64,000 nucleotides of DNA from Sphagnum magellanicum (Eukaryota > Streptophyta > Sphagnopsida > Sphagnales > Sphagnaceae): positions 25,332,949 through 25,396,948 of the forward strand of contig CM038912.1 in assembly GCA_021904315.1 (NCBI GenBank), read 5' to 3'. The notes under the pieces were generated by a model. The model worked only from the letters and a program-made list of their open reading frames with translations. It searched no databases and was not told the origin of the DNA. The translations under genes and the position numbers were made by a program. Below, one piece after another: positions 11,687 to 23,103 of this stretch (position 1 is the stretch's first letter; each line of letters opens with the position of its first letter).

Positions 11687-12262
11687 CAACTTGATGTGTA
11701 ACTTGATGTAATTATACTATTATTTAGGTAATTTTTTAAAGGGGTAAATTGAGTGATAGGATTTCATAATTTGCTCATGGTGCATTGACTTTCACATATT
11801 AATTTATGTGGAAGTCATATGCATCATGTGATTTTATTTTCTTGTGATTATTTTATGTGCAATCACATGGGGGACCACGTGATTTTGTTTCCTTTTGATT
11901 ATTTTATGTGAAATCACATAGAGAACCATGTGATGAATAAACTTTAAGAAATTTTTTAACTAGTTTTCTTTTGATTGGTATATAAGTGGGTGTTTGTCAC
12001 CTTGACAAACACCTTCACTTGTACAATGTTATTGTATGAATGCAAAGTTTGTTAGAATTGAAATTTTTGTTTTGAAATGTTTTTGTTTTGAAAAGGGTTG
12101 ATGTTGATGTTTAATTCATGATAGGAAAATGAGGAGACATATTGTTATGCATAGATAATAGAAGGTTGAGAAGATATTTTCTATAATCAAGAACATAGAT
12201 TTTCATAACTATATAATAAACATACATAATTTCGATCCTAAACCCATTTATGTTGTATAAGA
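11687..12262 (+). mobile_element. LTR-like insertion (solo LTR candidate)
   Basis: Other U copies lack this segment: they run directly from CTTCAATATGA to ACCTCATTTT. A candidate 5-bp duplication is TATGA on the left and TATAA on the right, imperfect. Inside are a TATATAAG box at about 11979, followed at once by a perfect 10-bp hairpin (GGTGTTTGTC, loop ACCTT, GACAAACACC, 11989-12013), as often seen in the R region of LTRs. A 51-bp tandem duplication lies near 11825-11926. Clean TG/CA ends are not visible. A related sequence lies inverted at about 35458-35890. Confidence 0.5.
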
Positions 12263-12890
12263 GCATCATTTTGAACAACCCCCAATTGAACTTCAGGAAT
12301 CCCATACATTCGACCTCACGTGAGCTTCATTATGAAACATGACATCCTCTTAACACCTGTAAGAACCCGACTCCTGCAAGGTCAAAAGTGAGCGTTCTGA
12401 ATCCCAAAGTTGTTGTTATTCTTAGTTCAACATTTTGATCAGAACATACAAGAAAAATGTTTGCAACCTTGCAAGTCCCAGTGTCTTTCTTTTTTTGGGT
12501 CAATTTTACGATGTATCCAAAATGGTGATGGTTTACAGCAAGATTTAACAAAATATGGCTAGAATCTAAATATGAAGGTAAATTTTGGTGAACATGTCCT
12601 TTTTTGGGGGGGCTACATACTTGAACCTTATGAAGAGATTTGGTGATTTTCTTAATTTTTGGTCAAAATATAATGAACGAAAATCTCCCAAAAAAAGAGA
12701 TTTTAAGACTTTTAACTCCTTCCCTTGTTCTCAATGTGTTCCCATCATATTCCCAATGTGTACCCCAAGGTGTTCCCAATAGCAGCTTGTTTATTCCATA
12801 GGGTTTTCCCCAAAGTTCAAGTCCCATGCATATAACCTGAAAAGGTGGTCTAGAAGGCAATACATTTTTCTCTATTTTGCAACTGGGGTC

Positions 12891-13297
12891 CAAAGAGGAC
12901 CTTACATTGGGGAGTGCTCAATGTTTCAAAAAAATTGATGAGGGGCCAATGAGTATGGCTCTTTGAAAAAGAAAAAAAAGATGTTATGTGCACACCCATG
13001 AACTAATTAATATGTAGCTCTCCCAGTGTCCTATTATCACAATCAGTTTTAGGAAAATAATTTGCATGCAGCCTATGAGATGGCTCAACATGCCCTCCGA
13101 AGGACTTTCTTTTTTGCCCAGCAAAAACTTTGTTGTTCTTTAGAAAGTGATCCCGAGATTGTGTCTAAGGAAAAAGTAGGGTTTCAATCATTTTTGTGTT
13201 GCAAACAAATCTGATCTCTACTATCAACACCAAACTGATCCAAACACGCCCATTGAATAATTGTAATTGATTTCTTTGTAGCATGATTTTGAGCTTC
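12891..13297. other. Ancestral U segment missing from Blocks A and B
   Basis: This segment is present here and in the copies at about 34998-35430 and 63421-63828, but absent at the matching points in Block A (1930) and Block B (46072), where GGGGTC joins directly to CCATTTGC. A few bases of microhomology at the junction fit a simple deletion in the common ancestor of Blocks A and B. Confidence 0.85.
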
Positions 13298-14571
13298 CCA
13301 TTTGCTTATCTATATGAAAATCTTATTTTGACTTTGCATTCTTAAAATATTTGTTTTCCATGATTCTGCAAACTATGGTTCTTGCTAGGAAGAAGATCAA
13401 CAATTTACCAAAGCAACTAGATATGATTGGCACATTGTCACAACATTAGTTGGAAGTTACTAGGAATGGGAATGCACTATCAATTGATGCATCATTGGTA
13501 TGGCATTTCATTTCTATTAGGCCTTGTTGCTTCAGTCATCAATGTTTGAGGTTATGTGCCCAAATACCTCAAGTATCCATTTTGAGCATAGTTTCAAGTT
13601 ATGTATTTTTCAAAGTCTAGCAATGAGCAAATGCCTCAAAATATTCCACTAGGATGATTCAAGTGCATATCACTCACAAAAATAAATTTTTAAAAAAAAC
13701 ATGAGATTTGAAGTCAAACCCTTTCACTATTTTCAAAGATAATTCTGGAGATAAAATTTGAATTGTGAAAGGGCTCCTCTCAAACTTCAAACATCCATCA
13801 AGTCAAAAAAGAAAAAAAAAAACAATGAAGAGAAAGAGGAGGGAAAGTAAGAGGGAGGAGGCCTAGGCAGCCTGTGGAAAAAACAGAAATCACAGGGGCA
13901 GTGTTATTTTCTGGTGCTCAACAAAAGCAGATCAAAAAGAACATTCAGACCTCAGACAGCCCAGAGGTTTTTTGTTTCGTGGGCAGCTTGAACCTCTTTC
14001 GGGCAGTCCACAGGGTGGAGTGGACTTGGCAATTTGGCAAAATAGAAAAATAGAATTGTGGAGTTAACAAGTTATGAATCCAGACGGACAACGTGAGAAT
14101 CCGGCAATGTCACCTCACAATTTGGCAAAGTGGAGTTGGGAAACATCAAAAAGTAAACTTGGGAAATAGCGATGTGAACTTCGAATTTCTATATTCCCTA
14201 GAGAACAGAATGTCCATACTTGTGAGGCAAGAAAGAGTGGATCTGAGATTTGGTACCACCAAATTCCCAAATGCTTATAATTTTCACACTCTCCCAACCT
14301 TCACAATACAACTAAATTGTAACATTATTATATATATTAAAAGACGTCGGGATGACAAATGAAGCCGCCCTTGAACCCGCTCGTCTCGTCATCCGTCCCT
14401 GTCGTCCCTCTGTCCATCGGTCCGGTCGTCCATGCGGATGGACACCCTGGAAGCTCCGAGGTTGCCAACTGCACACCATCCCTCTACCCGGCAACCATCC
14501 CTCTATTGAGTTTGACACTGCAGCTTTCTGCCGACTAAGAATGGGAAGGGAATAAACCAAGAATGACCCTC

Positions 14572-14598
14572 ATCATCATCATCACCACCACCACCACC
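14572..14598. repeat. Trinucleotide microsatellite (CAT then CAC)
   Basis: A short run of CAT units passes directly into CAC units, just ahead of the open frame that begins near 14600. A second trinucleotide run (TTC) lies at about 14794-14817 within that frame and encodes a serine tract. Confidence 0.9.
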
Positions 14599-14905
14599 TG
14601 CTGGGAGAGTGCATAAGGATTTAGAGAATCATGAAATCGATCTCAATTCGTTGCCAGTAGATCAATACGAGCGAAAACAAAGGGGGAGAGTAGCACTACT
14701 TACAGCACGACCCAAGAGGAGGAAGAAGAGGTATCCAATTCCAACAACAACAACTGAAGATCAGGAACTAGACTTGGAAGAAGAAGCACCTAATTCTTCT
14801 TCTTCTTCTTCTTCTTCGAGAGAGAGAAAGATAAAGATTTGTGCTATAGCAGAGCCTTCCAAAAATCCTGCCTTTTGGTGGAAGAATTGGGTGCAGCAGT
14901 TCTGA
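14597..14905 (+). pseudogene. Exon fragment with DLNxxP motif and basic NLS-like stretch
   Basis: This frame has no ATG and so looks like part of a larger gene. It encodes EIDLNSLPVD, which contains DLNSLP, the DLNxxP form of the plant EAR repression motif. Next come a basic stretch RPKRRKKR that could be a nuclear localisation signal, an acidic segment, and a serine tract from a TTC/TCT run. It ends as the 80-bp tandem array begins. This could be a captured piece of a transcriptional repressor or low-complexity sequence by chance. The family is not identified. Confidence 0.4.
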
Positions 14906-15175
14906 ATCCCTGTGAAAAAAAAGAAAGGAGAAAATTCAACAGCTCAAAGGTGGTATGCAAATATGAATTGGGCGCAGCAGTTCAGAATCCCTAGGAGAAG
15001 AAAAGAAAGAAAAGAATTCAGTAGCTCAAAGGTATCCAGATCTGAATTGGGTGCTGCAGTTCTGAATCCCTGGGAGAAGAAAGAAAAGAAAGAATTCAAC
15101 GGCTCAAATGTGGTATGTAGATATGAATCCCTAGGAGAAGAAAGAAAAGAATTCAGCAGCTCAAAAGGGATGCAG
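14884..15175. repeat. 80-bp tandem repeat, 3.6 units
   Basis: Units start at GAATTGG at 14884, 14964 and 15044, with a partial fourth unit around 15123-15175. Each contains GCAGTTCTGAATCCCT, an AAAGAAA-rich stretch and GAATTCAACAGCTCAAA. The period is not a multiple of three, so the array does not preserve a reading frame. It lies within the Helitron between two captured fragments. Confidence 0.85.
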
Positions 15176-15389
15176 ATTTTTAAGGGAAGCAACAATTGGA
15201 CAAGAATAAGTAGTGGCAGTTGGAGTCCTTCGAGAAAGGATTAGGTACAGGGGGATTTAGTATAACAGGATTTCGTGGTATTGCTTGCAACAGATAGATC
15301 ATCATCACAACAGTATTGTTCATCTTCTTAGTCTTGAAAACAGAACGTGTTGGGTACGAGTCAATCTGCCTGGTGATGTGTCTAACGCA

Positions 15390-15830
15390 ATTCCCTATAT
15401 TTCCCAAGCTTTGTATCAAAGTGGCAGCTACTAGGGCTATCCTCCCAACGAGCAAGTTTCGAATCAGGGATACCAAGCTTCAAATTACTAGGGTTATCCT
15501 CTTCCACATGCGCAAGATTCGTTATCTTAGGCTTCAAATTACCAGGGCTACCCTTTTGCATACGCCCAAGGTTCATATTAAGGATACCCACCAAACGCGC
15601 AGCAAGCTTCTTCTTATGGTCAGGGCTTATTACTTAGCTCTAAGTGGAACTGCTGGTGGTGCTGCACCAGTGGTGGGACCGCGGTACTGTTTGCCTCATC
15701 CTACCTCTTTTGCAGTCGTGAAACATCTGCTCTCACTCGATGAAGGGGACTGGATGATCAACAACACCGCATGAAACACAGTCTTCAAAGTGAGTGGCAA
15801 ACAAATTTTGTATAATACAGATTGCATCAT
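15390..15830 (+). pseudogene. Captured LURP-one-related (LOR) gene fragment
   Basis: The 5' part (frame starting at 15390) encodes a tyrosine/glutamine/glycine-rich segment with repeated QGYP units: SY-stop-GYPPN, NY-stop-GYPLP, NYQGYPFAY and SY-stop-GYPPN. Stops at 15432, 15489 and 15579 each stand where Gln is expected, so CAG or CAA has become TAG or TAA. There is another stop at 15528. After a frameshift near 15625 the next frame reads GTAGGAAPVVGPRYCLPHP and then FAVVKHLLSLDEGDWMI, which matches the start of the LURP-one/tubby-C-like barrel domain (consensus YC.P.P, SL..G...I, GN.LFKV). A TGA at 15772 precedes NTVFKV. The remainder of the domain is absent. LOR proteins in plants include defence-linked LURP1, so the parent gene was probably a proline/glutamine-rich LOR. 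This copy is dead. Confidence 0.75.
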
Positions 15831-17577
15831 CCCGTTGTCGTTAACTGTATGATGTAATGAATGTGACCGATCGGACGGCTCAATGGTGTGCATGTAGCAA
15901 TAGGTTGAAATTGGGTCCCAGCAAGACGGAGGGGCAATGGTGGACCAGGGACGAAGTAGGCTAAGTGCGCGCGTTGTAGACGACTTTATTGTTTTCTTCA
16001 AGAGCATCAGAGGTTTATCCTTTCTCCACTGTCATTTTGTACCAATTTCTCTTTCCTTATGGGAGATTGCACATTATTAAGAAAGAGAGAGTGATGTGTG
16101 TGTGTGTAAAAGGTACCATGAGGTGGCATACATGTCCTTTTTTCCACAAGGTGTTTCATGAACTATCTTTATGCTTCCAGTTTATTGAATTATTCATAAT
16201 AAAAAAAACCTCTTTATAAAAAATCTCCACCGTTTATACGTATGATGCAAAAGTATGGTACAAAGTTAATAGTGTAAGATTTGATTTTGTTAGTTCTTCA
16301 ATGTGGTGGGTGCCATTTTGGCAATTAGACATCAGAATGTGTAGTTAACACTGTAAGTTCTCTGTATAATTGGTGGTTTGCAAGGTGAGTATTTGAAAAT
16401 TGGCGAGAGGGGCCGGATTACCAGAATAGTCTCGGTGCAAAATAATCTTGCCGATTATTTAATATGTTTCCCTTTTTTAAAGGTGTTTTCTTATGTGAGA
16501 ATATGGGCCATGGTCTGCCAGTTCCACTTTGATAGGTTCCTGGGTAGGTGGAATGGCAGCAGAGATCAAGGAAGTAGTATATCACGGAATCTGCTAATTA
16601 TAATCCATTGTGCCCGGTTATGTGGGAGTGATACATTTCGATGAGCCTGGTAGGGTGAGCCAAATTTTCTGAACGGGCAGCAAAATGGGCACATACCTAC
16701 TGGCACATTTTGTAACGTAATGGTTTTCATGATTTGCAATGGGACATGTGCATTACCAGAGATGGGCAGCTGGATTTTGCACATCCCTTAGGTCAGGCAA
16801 ACCCTAGAAGACCCGTCCATTATTAGCTTTGTTTTGCAACATTAGAATTATCCGTAAAGTAAGAAAAACACAGCACCACCAGAACCCTGAGTTTGGTCAT
16901 ACACAGGGTGAGATTTTTAAAATACCTGCAAAAAAGTACATTTAGCATTCAACTATGGATGAAATTGAGAAAACCATCAACTTTGGTGGTAAACTGAGTT
17001 TCATCATGTCTTTCCTTTTCCTTGAGCGCCTCCACTACTACTACATATATTTTGACCTTTATGCATAAAAAAAACCCAAGTAAATTAGTAACCAGGGGTA
17101 TTAATTTGACAATGAAATTATTAATTCATGAATCTAAATTTTTCAAAAAGATTGATACCTTATGTGATCCAAATTTTACAATAGTACTACTATTTACTAA
17201 TTTTCCCCTCAAAAACATTTCTTTTTCAATCTTTTAATTTTTAATTGCACTTTTCTACGAAAAAGTTGATCGTGTTTTCGTGTTATTGATGTGGGCCAGG
17301 ATGAGGCTGTCCATGGAGATATATTTGGATAAGTTTGACCCAGTTTTTATGGTCACACCATAAGGAGTGTTTTGTGTAAACAAGGGGGAGACTGATCGTA
17401 ACAGGGTGAGTTTGAAGCAAAAAAAAACAAACAGTCTGGCTAACAGGCAGGGCAACAAATACACCATAAAAGGTATACATACACACATAGCACCAGCAGA
17501 TAAGAGTGCAGGAGAGACCCCCCCCCCCAAGATTTTGATATCAATATCAGCAACAAACTTAACATATATTCTCCACA
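15831..17577. other. Helitron interior without a recognised gene
   Basis: This is AT-rich DNA with no convincing frame. At about 16917-17060 there is a segment related to 32680-32820 inside the TIR transposon. On the minus strand both copies read an exon-like peptide, EALKEKERHDETQ here and VESFRTRERQDET there. A TG microsatellite lies at about 16093-16108 and a run of 10 C at 17519-17528. The last 100 bases before 17578 would include the Rep promoter and leader, but no clear TATA box can be assigned. Confidence 0.5.
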
Positions 17578-20500
17578 ATGTCCGAAGACATACAAGAACG
17601 TATGTGTGCACTCATTGCGCAGCATGGTAGTGCTTTAGCTGCTTTGGCAGCCCTTCAACAGTACTTAGAAGCTCAGCATAATGACGAGCAAACTAACTCT
17701 TTGGAAAATCCTGTTCCACATATTGATGTTCCAGCAAAATTCAATCAAGACACGTCAGAATCTGCACATGAACGTTGTAGTCGCCTATAGAAAAAACGGC
17801 GTGCCAAGCAACGTACAAAGTCGACCGAGCCATCTAAAACGTCGCAAAAGCGAAGTAGTCATCTATGTTGAGAACGACGAACCGTACAACAAGCGGCAGC
17901 ACATGCACAACCTCTATTGGCAATGATGCATTACAATTATTTGGAGACGAAGACGCGTCAGCCCCGGGACGATGGGATTGTGGAGAAATGGACACAATAT
18001 GTGGATTCTGCAACGCGAAAATGTGGATCAAAGAATGATTGGCAAAGTCGAGCAACAACAACTCACAATTTTCTCTTTGTTGCGAAAATGGCAAAGTTCT
18101 GTTGCCGAGTCTTCCTGCGACACCGCAAGAGCTAGAAGTTTTTTTAACCAACAAATATGCCAGTGCTGTCAAATTTCGAGATTAGATTCACATGTACAAT
18201 TCAGTGTTGGCATTCATTTCACTCGGTGCCAAAGTTGATGAGTCGATAACAAGAGGCCCTGGACCGTATTCCTTTCGCATCCAAGGTGAACTTTATCACA
18301 AAATCGGATCCTTATGTCTTGTCGAAAGACAACGTCCACAGTTTGCACAATTGTACATTCATGATACGAAATGCGAACATCAAAACCGCCATGTCGTTAT
18401 GCCATCGCTTGATCCAACGACGTTGGATCGGTTATTAACCATGATGTACAATATCAATCCTTATGTTGAAGTGTTCAAAATGGCAAGGGATATGATAGCA
18501 ACAGAAGGTGCTCCCATGGATCTGAAATTGTGTCTCATCGCCTTTCGAACAAAGGATGTCGGCCGATATAATGTGCCAACGACCAATGAAGTTGCTGCAT
18601 TAATGGTAGGGGATGGTTCTGAGGTTGTAGACAAATGTGACGTCGTCATTGCTCAGCAAGCTGGCCCGTGTCAACACATTTCCAAACTACATGTGCGATA
18701 CATGGCTCTACATTATCCGTTGTTATTTCCTTACGGTGAGGATGGATGGCATTCGAATATTCCGCTCAATGCTGTTATTGCTGATGCAAATTTGGATGAA
18801 GACCATGTAGAAAAAGCTAAGCTTCAAAGAAAACATTGCAATGTGACAATGGCCGAATTTTACGGTTATTAACTTCAACATCGAGACACTGATGGCATTG
18901 CGTTGCTTCGAGGTGATCGATTGAGGCATTAATACATTGTGGACGTTTATGCAGCTATTGAACAAAGCCGCTTGAAGTATCTGCGCCTGAATAAAAAAAA
19001 ACTTCATGCAAATCTTTATCCAGGCCTTCAAGACGCCATTGTTGTAGGTGAAAATAACGCTACTGCCATTGGACAAAGGCTCATTCTGCCATCTTCTTTC
19101 ATAGTAGGTCCAGGTCACATGGTTTAGAATTATCAAGATGCCATGGCAATATGTAGATGGGCCCGCTGCCCAGATGCGTTTGTTACATTCACTTGCAATC
19201 CCCAATGGCTTGAGATCAAGAGAGCGTTACTGCTCGGACAACAACCTCAAGATCGACCGGATTTGGTAACCCGAATTGTCGCAACCCCACTTTGGCCAAG
19301 TGTGGGGGTGAAGCCCAACACTTGGAAAAGTTGGAGGTTGGGAGTCTTCCGGGACTCCCGAATGTTCAGAGCTCGACAGCAAGGCCCAAAACACCTCGCA
19401 TTGGGGTGTTCTTGATGTCATTGGAAAGGTCTTGAAACGTAGATATCGAAAATGGCCTTGCATTGGCAATTCGGACATCTGCAGCCCAAGTTATGGGCAA
19501 AAGAAAGGCCGGGAGTCAAACTGGCAATTTGACTCCCAACCACTAAAAGTCAGGAATCGACCTCTTCCCGACGTCGCCTTGAAAAGTGCGACACGGCGTT
19601 GAAAAGTTCTCAACGAGAGCTACAACATTGATTCAGGACTCGTCCCAATCTGAGTTCAGGGCGAGGAGCTATGGCCGTTCAAAGTTCCAGGAGTCCAGCC
19701 GGGACACTTTCGGGACTCCATTTCGGGAGTCCCAACAAAATGTGCCATTCGGATGTAGCCTCCGCGACCAGCCGCAGAGAATACTATAAGGGGGAAGGTG
19801 GTGGCTTCCCCCGAGTCCGGGCCGTGGTGAGTCTTGTGTGTCCAAGTGCCCGTGGCAAGTCCCAACACCCAAGGGTGTCCCGAATGCTAAACTAACCCGT
19901 TTTGGTTGGTTTTTGGATGCAAATTCACACGAGCTAAGCTAGTCCCTCTTCCTAGTCTAATCCCTGGGCTCCCAACTCGACCCTCTACCCCTTTTTAGAG
20001 TTGGAAGCCGGGAGAGTGCTACCAAGTCTCAACTTTCCGCAACTTCACTTTGTGAAACCCTCAAGTGGGTTTCACCCCGTGACTTGGGAGCGCGTCACGA
20101 ATGTTCAAAATCAAGCTGAAGAAGTTGATCAATGACATTCACAAGAAACATATTCTGGGACGCACGATTGCGGGAATCTATGTCATTGAATTTCAAAAGT
20201 GTGGGCTAACACATGCACACATTCTCATCTTTTTTACCGAAGATTGCAAGCCACACACGGTCGAGGATGTAAACCGCATGATCAGTGCTGAACTTCCGAA
20301 TCCAAAAACAAACAGGTTGGCCCATGAGACGGTTGCCAGATGCATGATGCATGGTCCATGTGGAGCTGCATTTCCAAATGCCCCCTGCATGGAGGAAGGC
20401 AAATGCAAAAAACAATATCCACGTAAATTCCAATCTGAGACGATGATGGATGTACACAGATATCCTATTTATCGATGCAGAGATACGGGGCACACACTTT

Positions 20501-23060
20501 TGGTTCATGGCATTGAATTGGACAATCGTTGGGTGGTACCGCACAATGTCTATTTATCAACCAAGTACGATGTGCACATCAACGTTGAGATCTACAACAA
20601 CATTCGTGCAGTCAAGTATCTATTCAAGTACGTATATAAAGGACATGATCGTGCAACTATTGAGATCTCGCGCCAGAGTGACAATGCCACTAAATGGAAT
20701 GTGGTTGAAGCCGATGAATTCAAAAAATATCTCGATTGTCGCTATGTATCTACATCTGAAGCAGCGTGGCACATCTTCGAGTTTGATGTGCATGAGCGGT
20801 TTCCTGCTGTTGAGCGTTTGCAATACCATTTGCTCAATCAGCAAATGGTGTTGTTTGACAATGACGATGATGTGCAGGAAGTGGTAGCACGGTCAGCCAT
20901 TTCCAGAACAATGCTCACAGAATGGTTCAAAACAAACCAAGAATCGGAAGCTGCACGAATCCTTACGTTCGATCAATTCCCTTAGCAATGGGTGTGGAAT
21001 CGGAAGTTGAAGCGATGGACAATGTGCAAGAAAGGCTTTGCCATTGGTCGCATTATTATGCACTGCCGACATCGAGTGAATGTTATTATTTGCGAATGCT
21101 ACTAAACTGCGTCAAAGGTGCCACATCCTATAAGCATTTGCGGATAGTGGATGGCACAGCGCATGACACATTCAAAGATGCATGCATTGTAATGGGTTTG
21201 CTTGCAAATGACAATGAATGGCATCAAGCCTTGGAAGAAGCCGGTGTTTGGGCCTCAGGACGACAATTGCGTGACATGTTTGCCTCGATGTTGATGTTTT
21301 GTGAGGTCACGAATCCCAGACAACTATGGGATGCACATTGGGAGTCTTTGAGCGATGACATTGAAGCAATGACACGTTACGAGCGTGATGATCCAAATGT
21401 TACGCTTTTTGAGGATGCGTTAAAAGATCGTGCATTATATGAGATCGATCAGGTTCTCATGCGCAACGGACACCGCCTGGAAGATTTTCCAACGCTTCCC
21501 AAATCTAATTACATCCTTTCTGTTCATGGAGGAAACCGATTGGTCCAAGAAGAGCTGGCTTATGATCAACATTCATTGACCATAGATGCAGACAATGCAG
21601 AAGATAGGCTTAATGATGATCAACGCACCGCATACAAAACTATTTTGAATGTCGTGACAAATAAAGAGGGCAAACTGTTCTTTGTGTATGGCAGTGGTGG
21701 AACCAGCAAAACATTTGTTTGGACAACATTTTTGTCCCATCTACAAGGGCAAGGCAAAATCGTGCTTGCAGTTGCCTCATCAGGAATTGCATCTTTGTTG
21801 CTTCTGGGTGGCAGAACCGCCCATTCAAGATTCAAGATTCTAATTGATTTGCACGATGAATCAACTTGCAACATCACACAACAGATGAAAGTGGCCGAGT
21901 TGGTGCGTAAAGCTGATCTGATCATTTGGGATGAAGCACCAATGATGCATCGCCGAACTTTCGAAGCTGTTGATCAGACCCTGCGTGATTTGATGCAATT
22001 GGATGACGCAGAGGCAACCAAGAAAATCTTTGGTGGGAAAACAGTGGTCCTTGGTGGGGATTTTCGACAGATCTTGCCTGTTGTTCCCAAGGGAGGACGA
22101 AAAGACATTGTTAGTGCTTCGTTGCCTCGATCACATCTTTGGCATCATGTTATAATTCTTCGTCTTCATATCAACACGTGAATCATGGCAGCCAATTCTG
22201 AAGAACAACGAGAGTTTGCCAAATGGGTGTTGAATGTTGGAGATGGTAGTCTTCATGCCATTGCAGAAGAAGAAGGTGTCGATCCAGATTGGATCAAGAT
22301 TCCATCCCATATGAGGCTGCCAGCAGAAGATTGTAGCGTAAGAGGATTAATCCGAACCATCTATCCGGATCACCAATGCCACTCTGGAGATGCCATGTAT
22401 CTTATGCAACGCAGCATTCTAGCCCCCAAAAATACTAATGTTGATGAAGTCAACAATGCAATTCTAGAATCGCTATTTGAAGAATTGCACACGTACCTGA
22501 GTGCAAATTCTTTGACTCCAACATAAGAAGGTGCAAGTGCTGCTACAAGAATTTCAATGGATTCATTGTATCCGGTGGAATTTCTAAACACTTTGTAATT
22601 CGGCGGTATCGCAAATCATAAACTGGAACTCAAAGTGGGCATGCCAATCCTGTTGTTGCGCAATCTAAATCAATCAATAGGATTGTGCAATGGTATGAGG
22701 TTGATTGTCAAGAGATTGGGTCAACGTGTCATTGAAGCAGAGATCATCACAGGGAATAATGTCGGCAAACGTGTGTTCATACCCCGCATCATCATGTCCC
22801 CCTCCGGGACTCATTGGCCATTTGTTTTGCATTGTCATCAATTTCCTGTTCGAGTGGCATTTGCGATCACAATCAACAAGAGTCAAGGTCAGACATTGGA
22901 TAACGTTGGGGTATATTTGCTGTCTCCGATCTATTCCCATGGTCAACTGTATGTTGCTATTTCACGGGTCACAAGTAGTGCAAACATCAAGATTTTCAGC
23001 GGCCAGGGTCCCGATGGATACATGCAGAATGTCGTACATAAAGAGGTTTTGGAAATGTAG
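17578..23060 (+). pseudogene. Helitron Rep/helicase (RepHel), inactivated
   Basis: A fusion of a rolling-circle initiator and a PIF1-type helicase, read left to right from MSEDIQERM at 17578 to a TAG at 23058. Visible parts: an N-terminal Cys-rich finger (CGEMDTICGFCNAKMW, 17985-18032, then CCENGK); the Helitron-like N domain (18190-19140); the HUH motif GLTHAHIL near 20203-20226; the Rep tyrosine motif KYLFKYVYKGHD near 20614-20649; Walker A GSGGTSKT at 21690-21713, where the usual second-last Gly is Ser; Walker B LIIWDEAP at 21918; GGDFRQILPV near 22053; and KSQGQTLDNVGVYL near 22878. Eleven internal stops begin at 17788, 17869, 18036, 18183, 18870, 18930, 19125, 20983, 22179, 22524 and 22596. 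Frameshifts lie near 17925 and 21050. A solo LTR splits it at 19277-20097. It cannot be functional, but the family is certain. Confidence 0.96.
19272..20102. mobile_element. Solo LTR inserted in the Helitron Rep frame
   Basis: An 821-bp insertion (19277-20097) interrupts the Rep frame between VTR and FKIKLK. It starts TGTCGC and ends GCGTCA (imperfect inverted TG...CA) and is flanked by the 5-bp duplication CGAAT at 19272-19276 and 20098-20102. Removing it and one CGAAT rejoins the Helitron frame. It is much richer in G+C than its surroundings. TACTATAAGGGGG near 19782 could be the TATA region. No internal retrotransposon domain or second LTR is present, so this is a solo LTR left by recombination. 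Short ORFs inside it are not genes. Confidence 0.88.
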
Positions 23061-23103
23061 TTTGTAGTTGTAATTTTGTAATATGTACCATCAAATACAC
23101 ACA

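Larger units (their letters stand above)
10836..14240 (+). repeat. Spacer repeat unit U, copy 2
   Basis: Homologous to Block A from about position 487 to about 2897, in the same orientation. It joins the preceding gene fragment at about 10836 and stops at 14240, after AAGAAAGAGTGG. It keeps about 407 bp (12891-13297) that Blocks A and B lack, and it carries a 575-bp insertion at about 11687-12262. Its divergence from Block A is clearly greater than that between Blocks A and B. No gene. Confidence 0.85.

Noticed and set aside
14239-14242. A|TC at 14239 as the exact Helitron 5' end
   Set aside because: It coincides with the end of unit U homology and fits the A-TC rule. However, the flank to the right of the 3' CTAG does not continue unit U in the same orientation, so the site cannot be confirmed. 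I left the 5' end approximate.
17255-17926. Several overlapping minus-strand ORFs around the Rep start
   Set aside because: They are shadows of the plus-strand Rep N-terminus and its leader. None has a recognisable motif.
19586-19895. Short ORFs on both strands between the Rep fragments
   Set aside because: They lie entirely inside the solo LTR at 19277-20097 and have no domain. The G+C-rich sequence makes chance ORFs likely.
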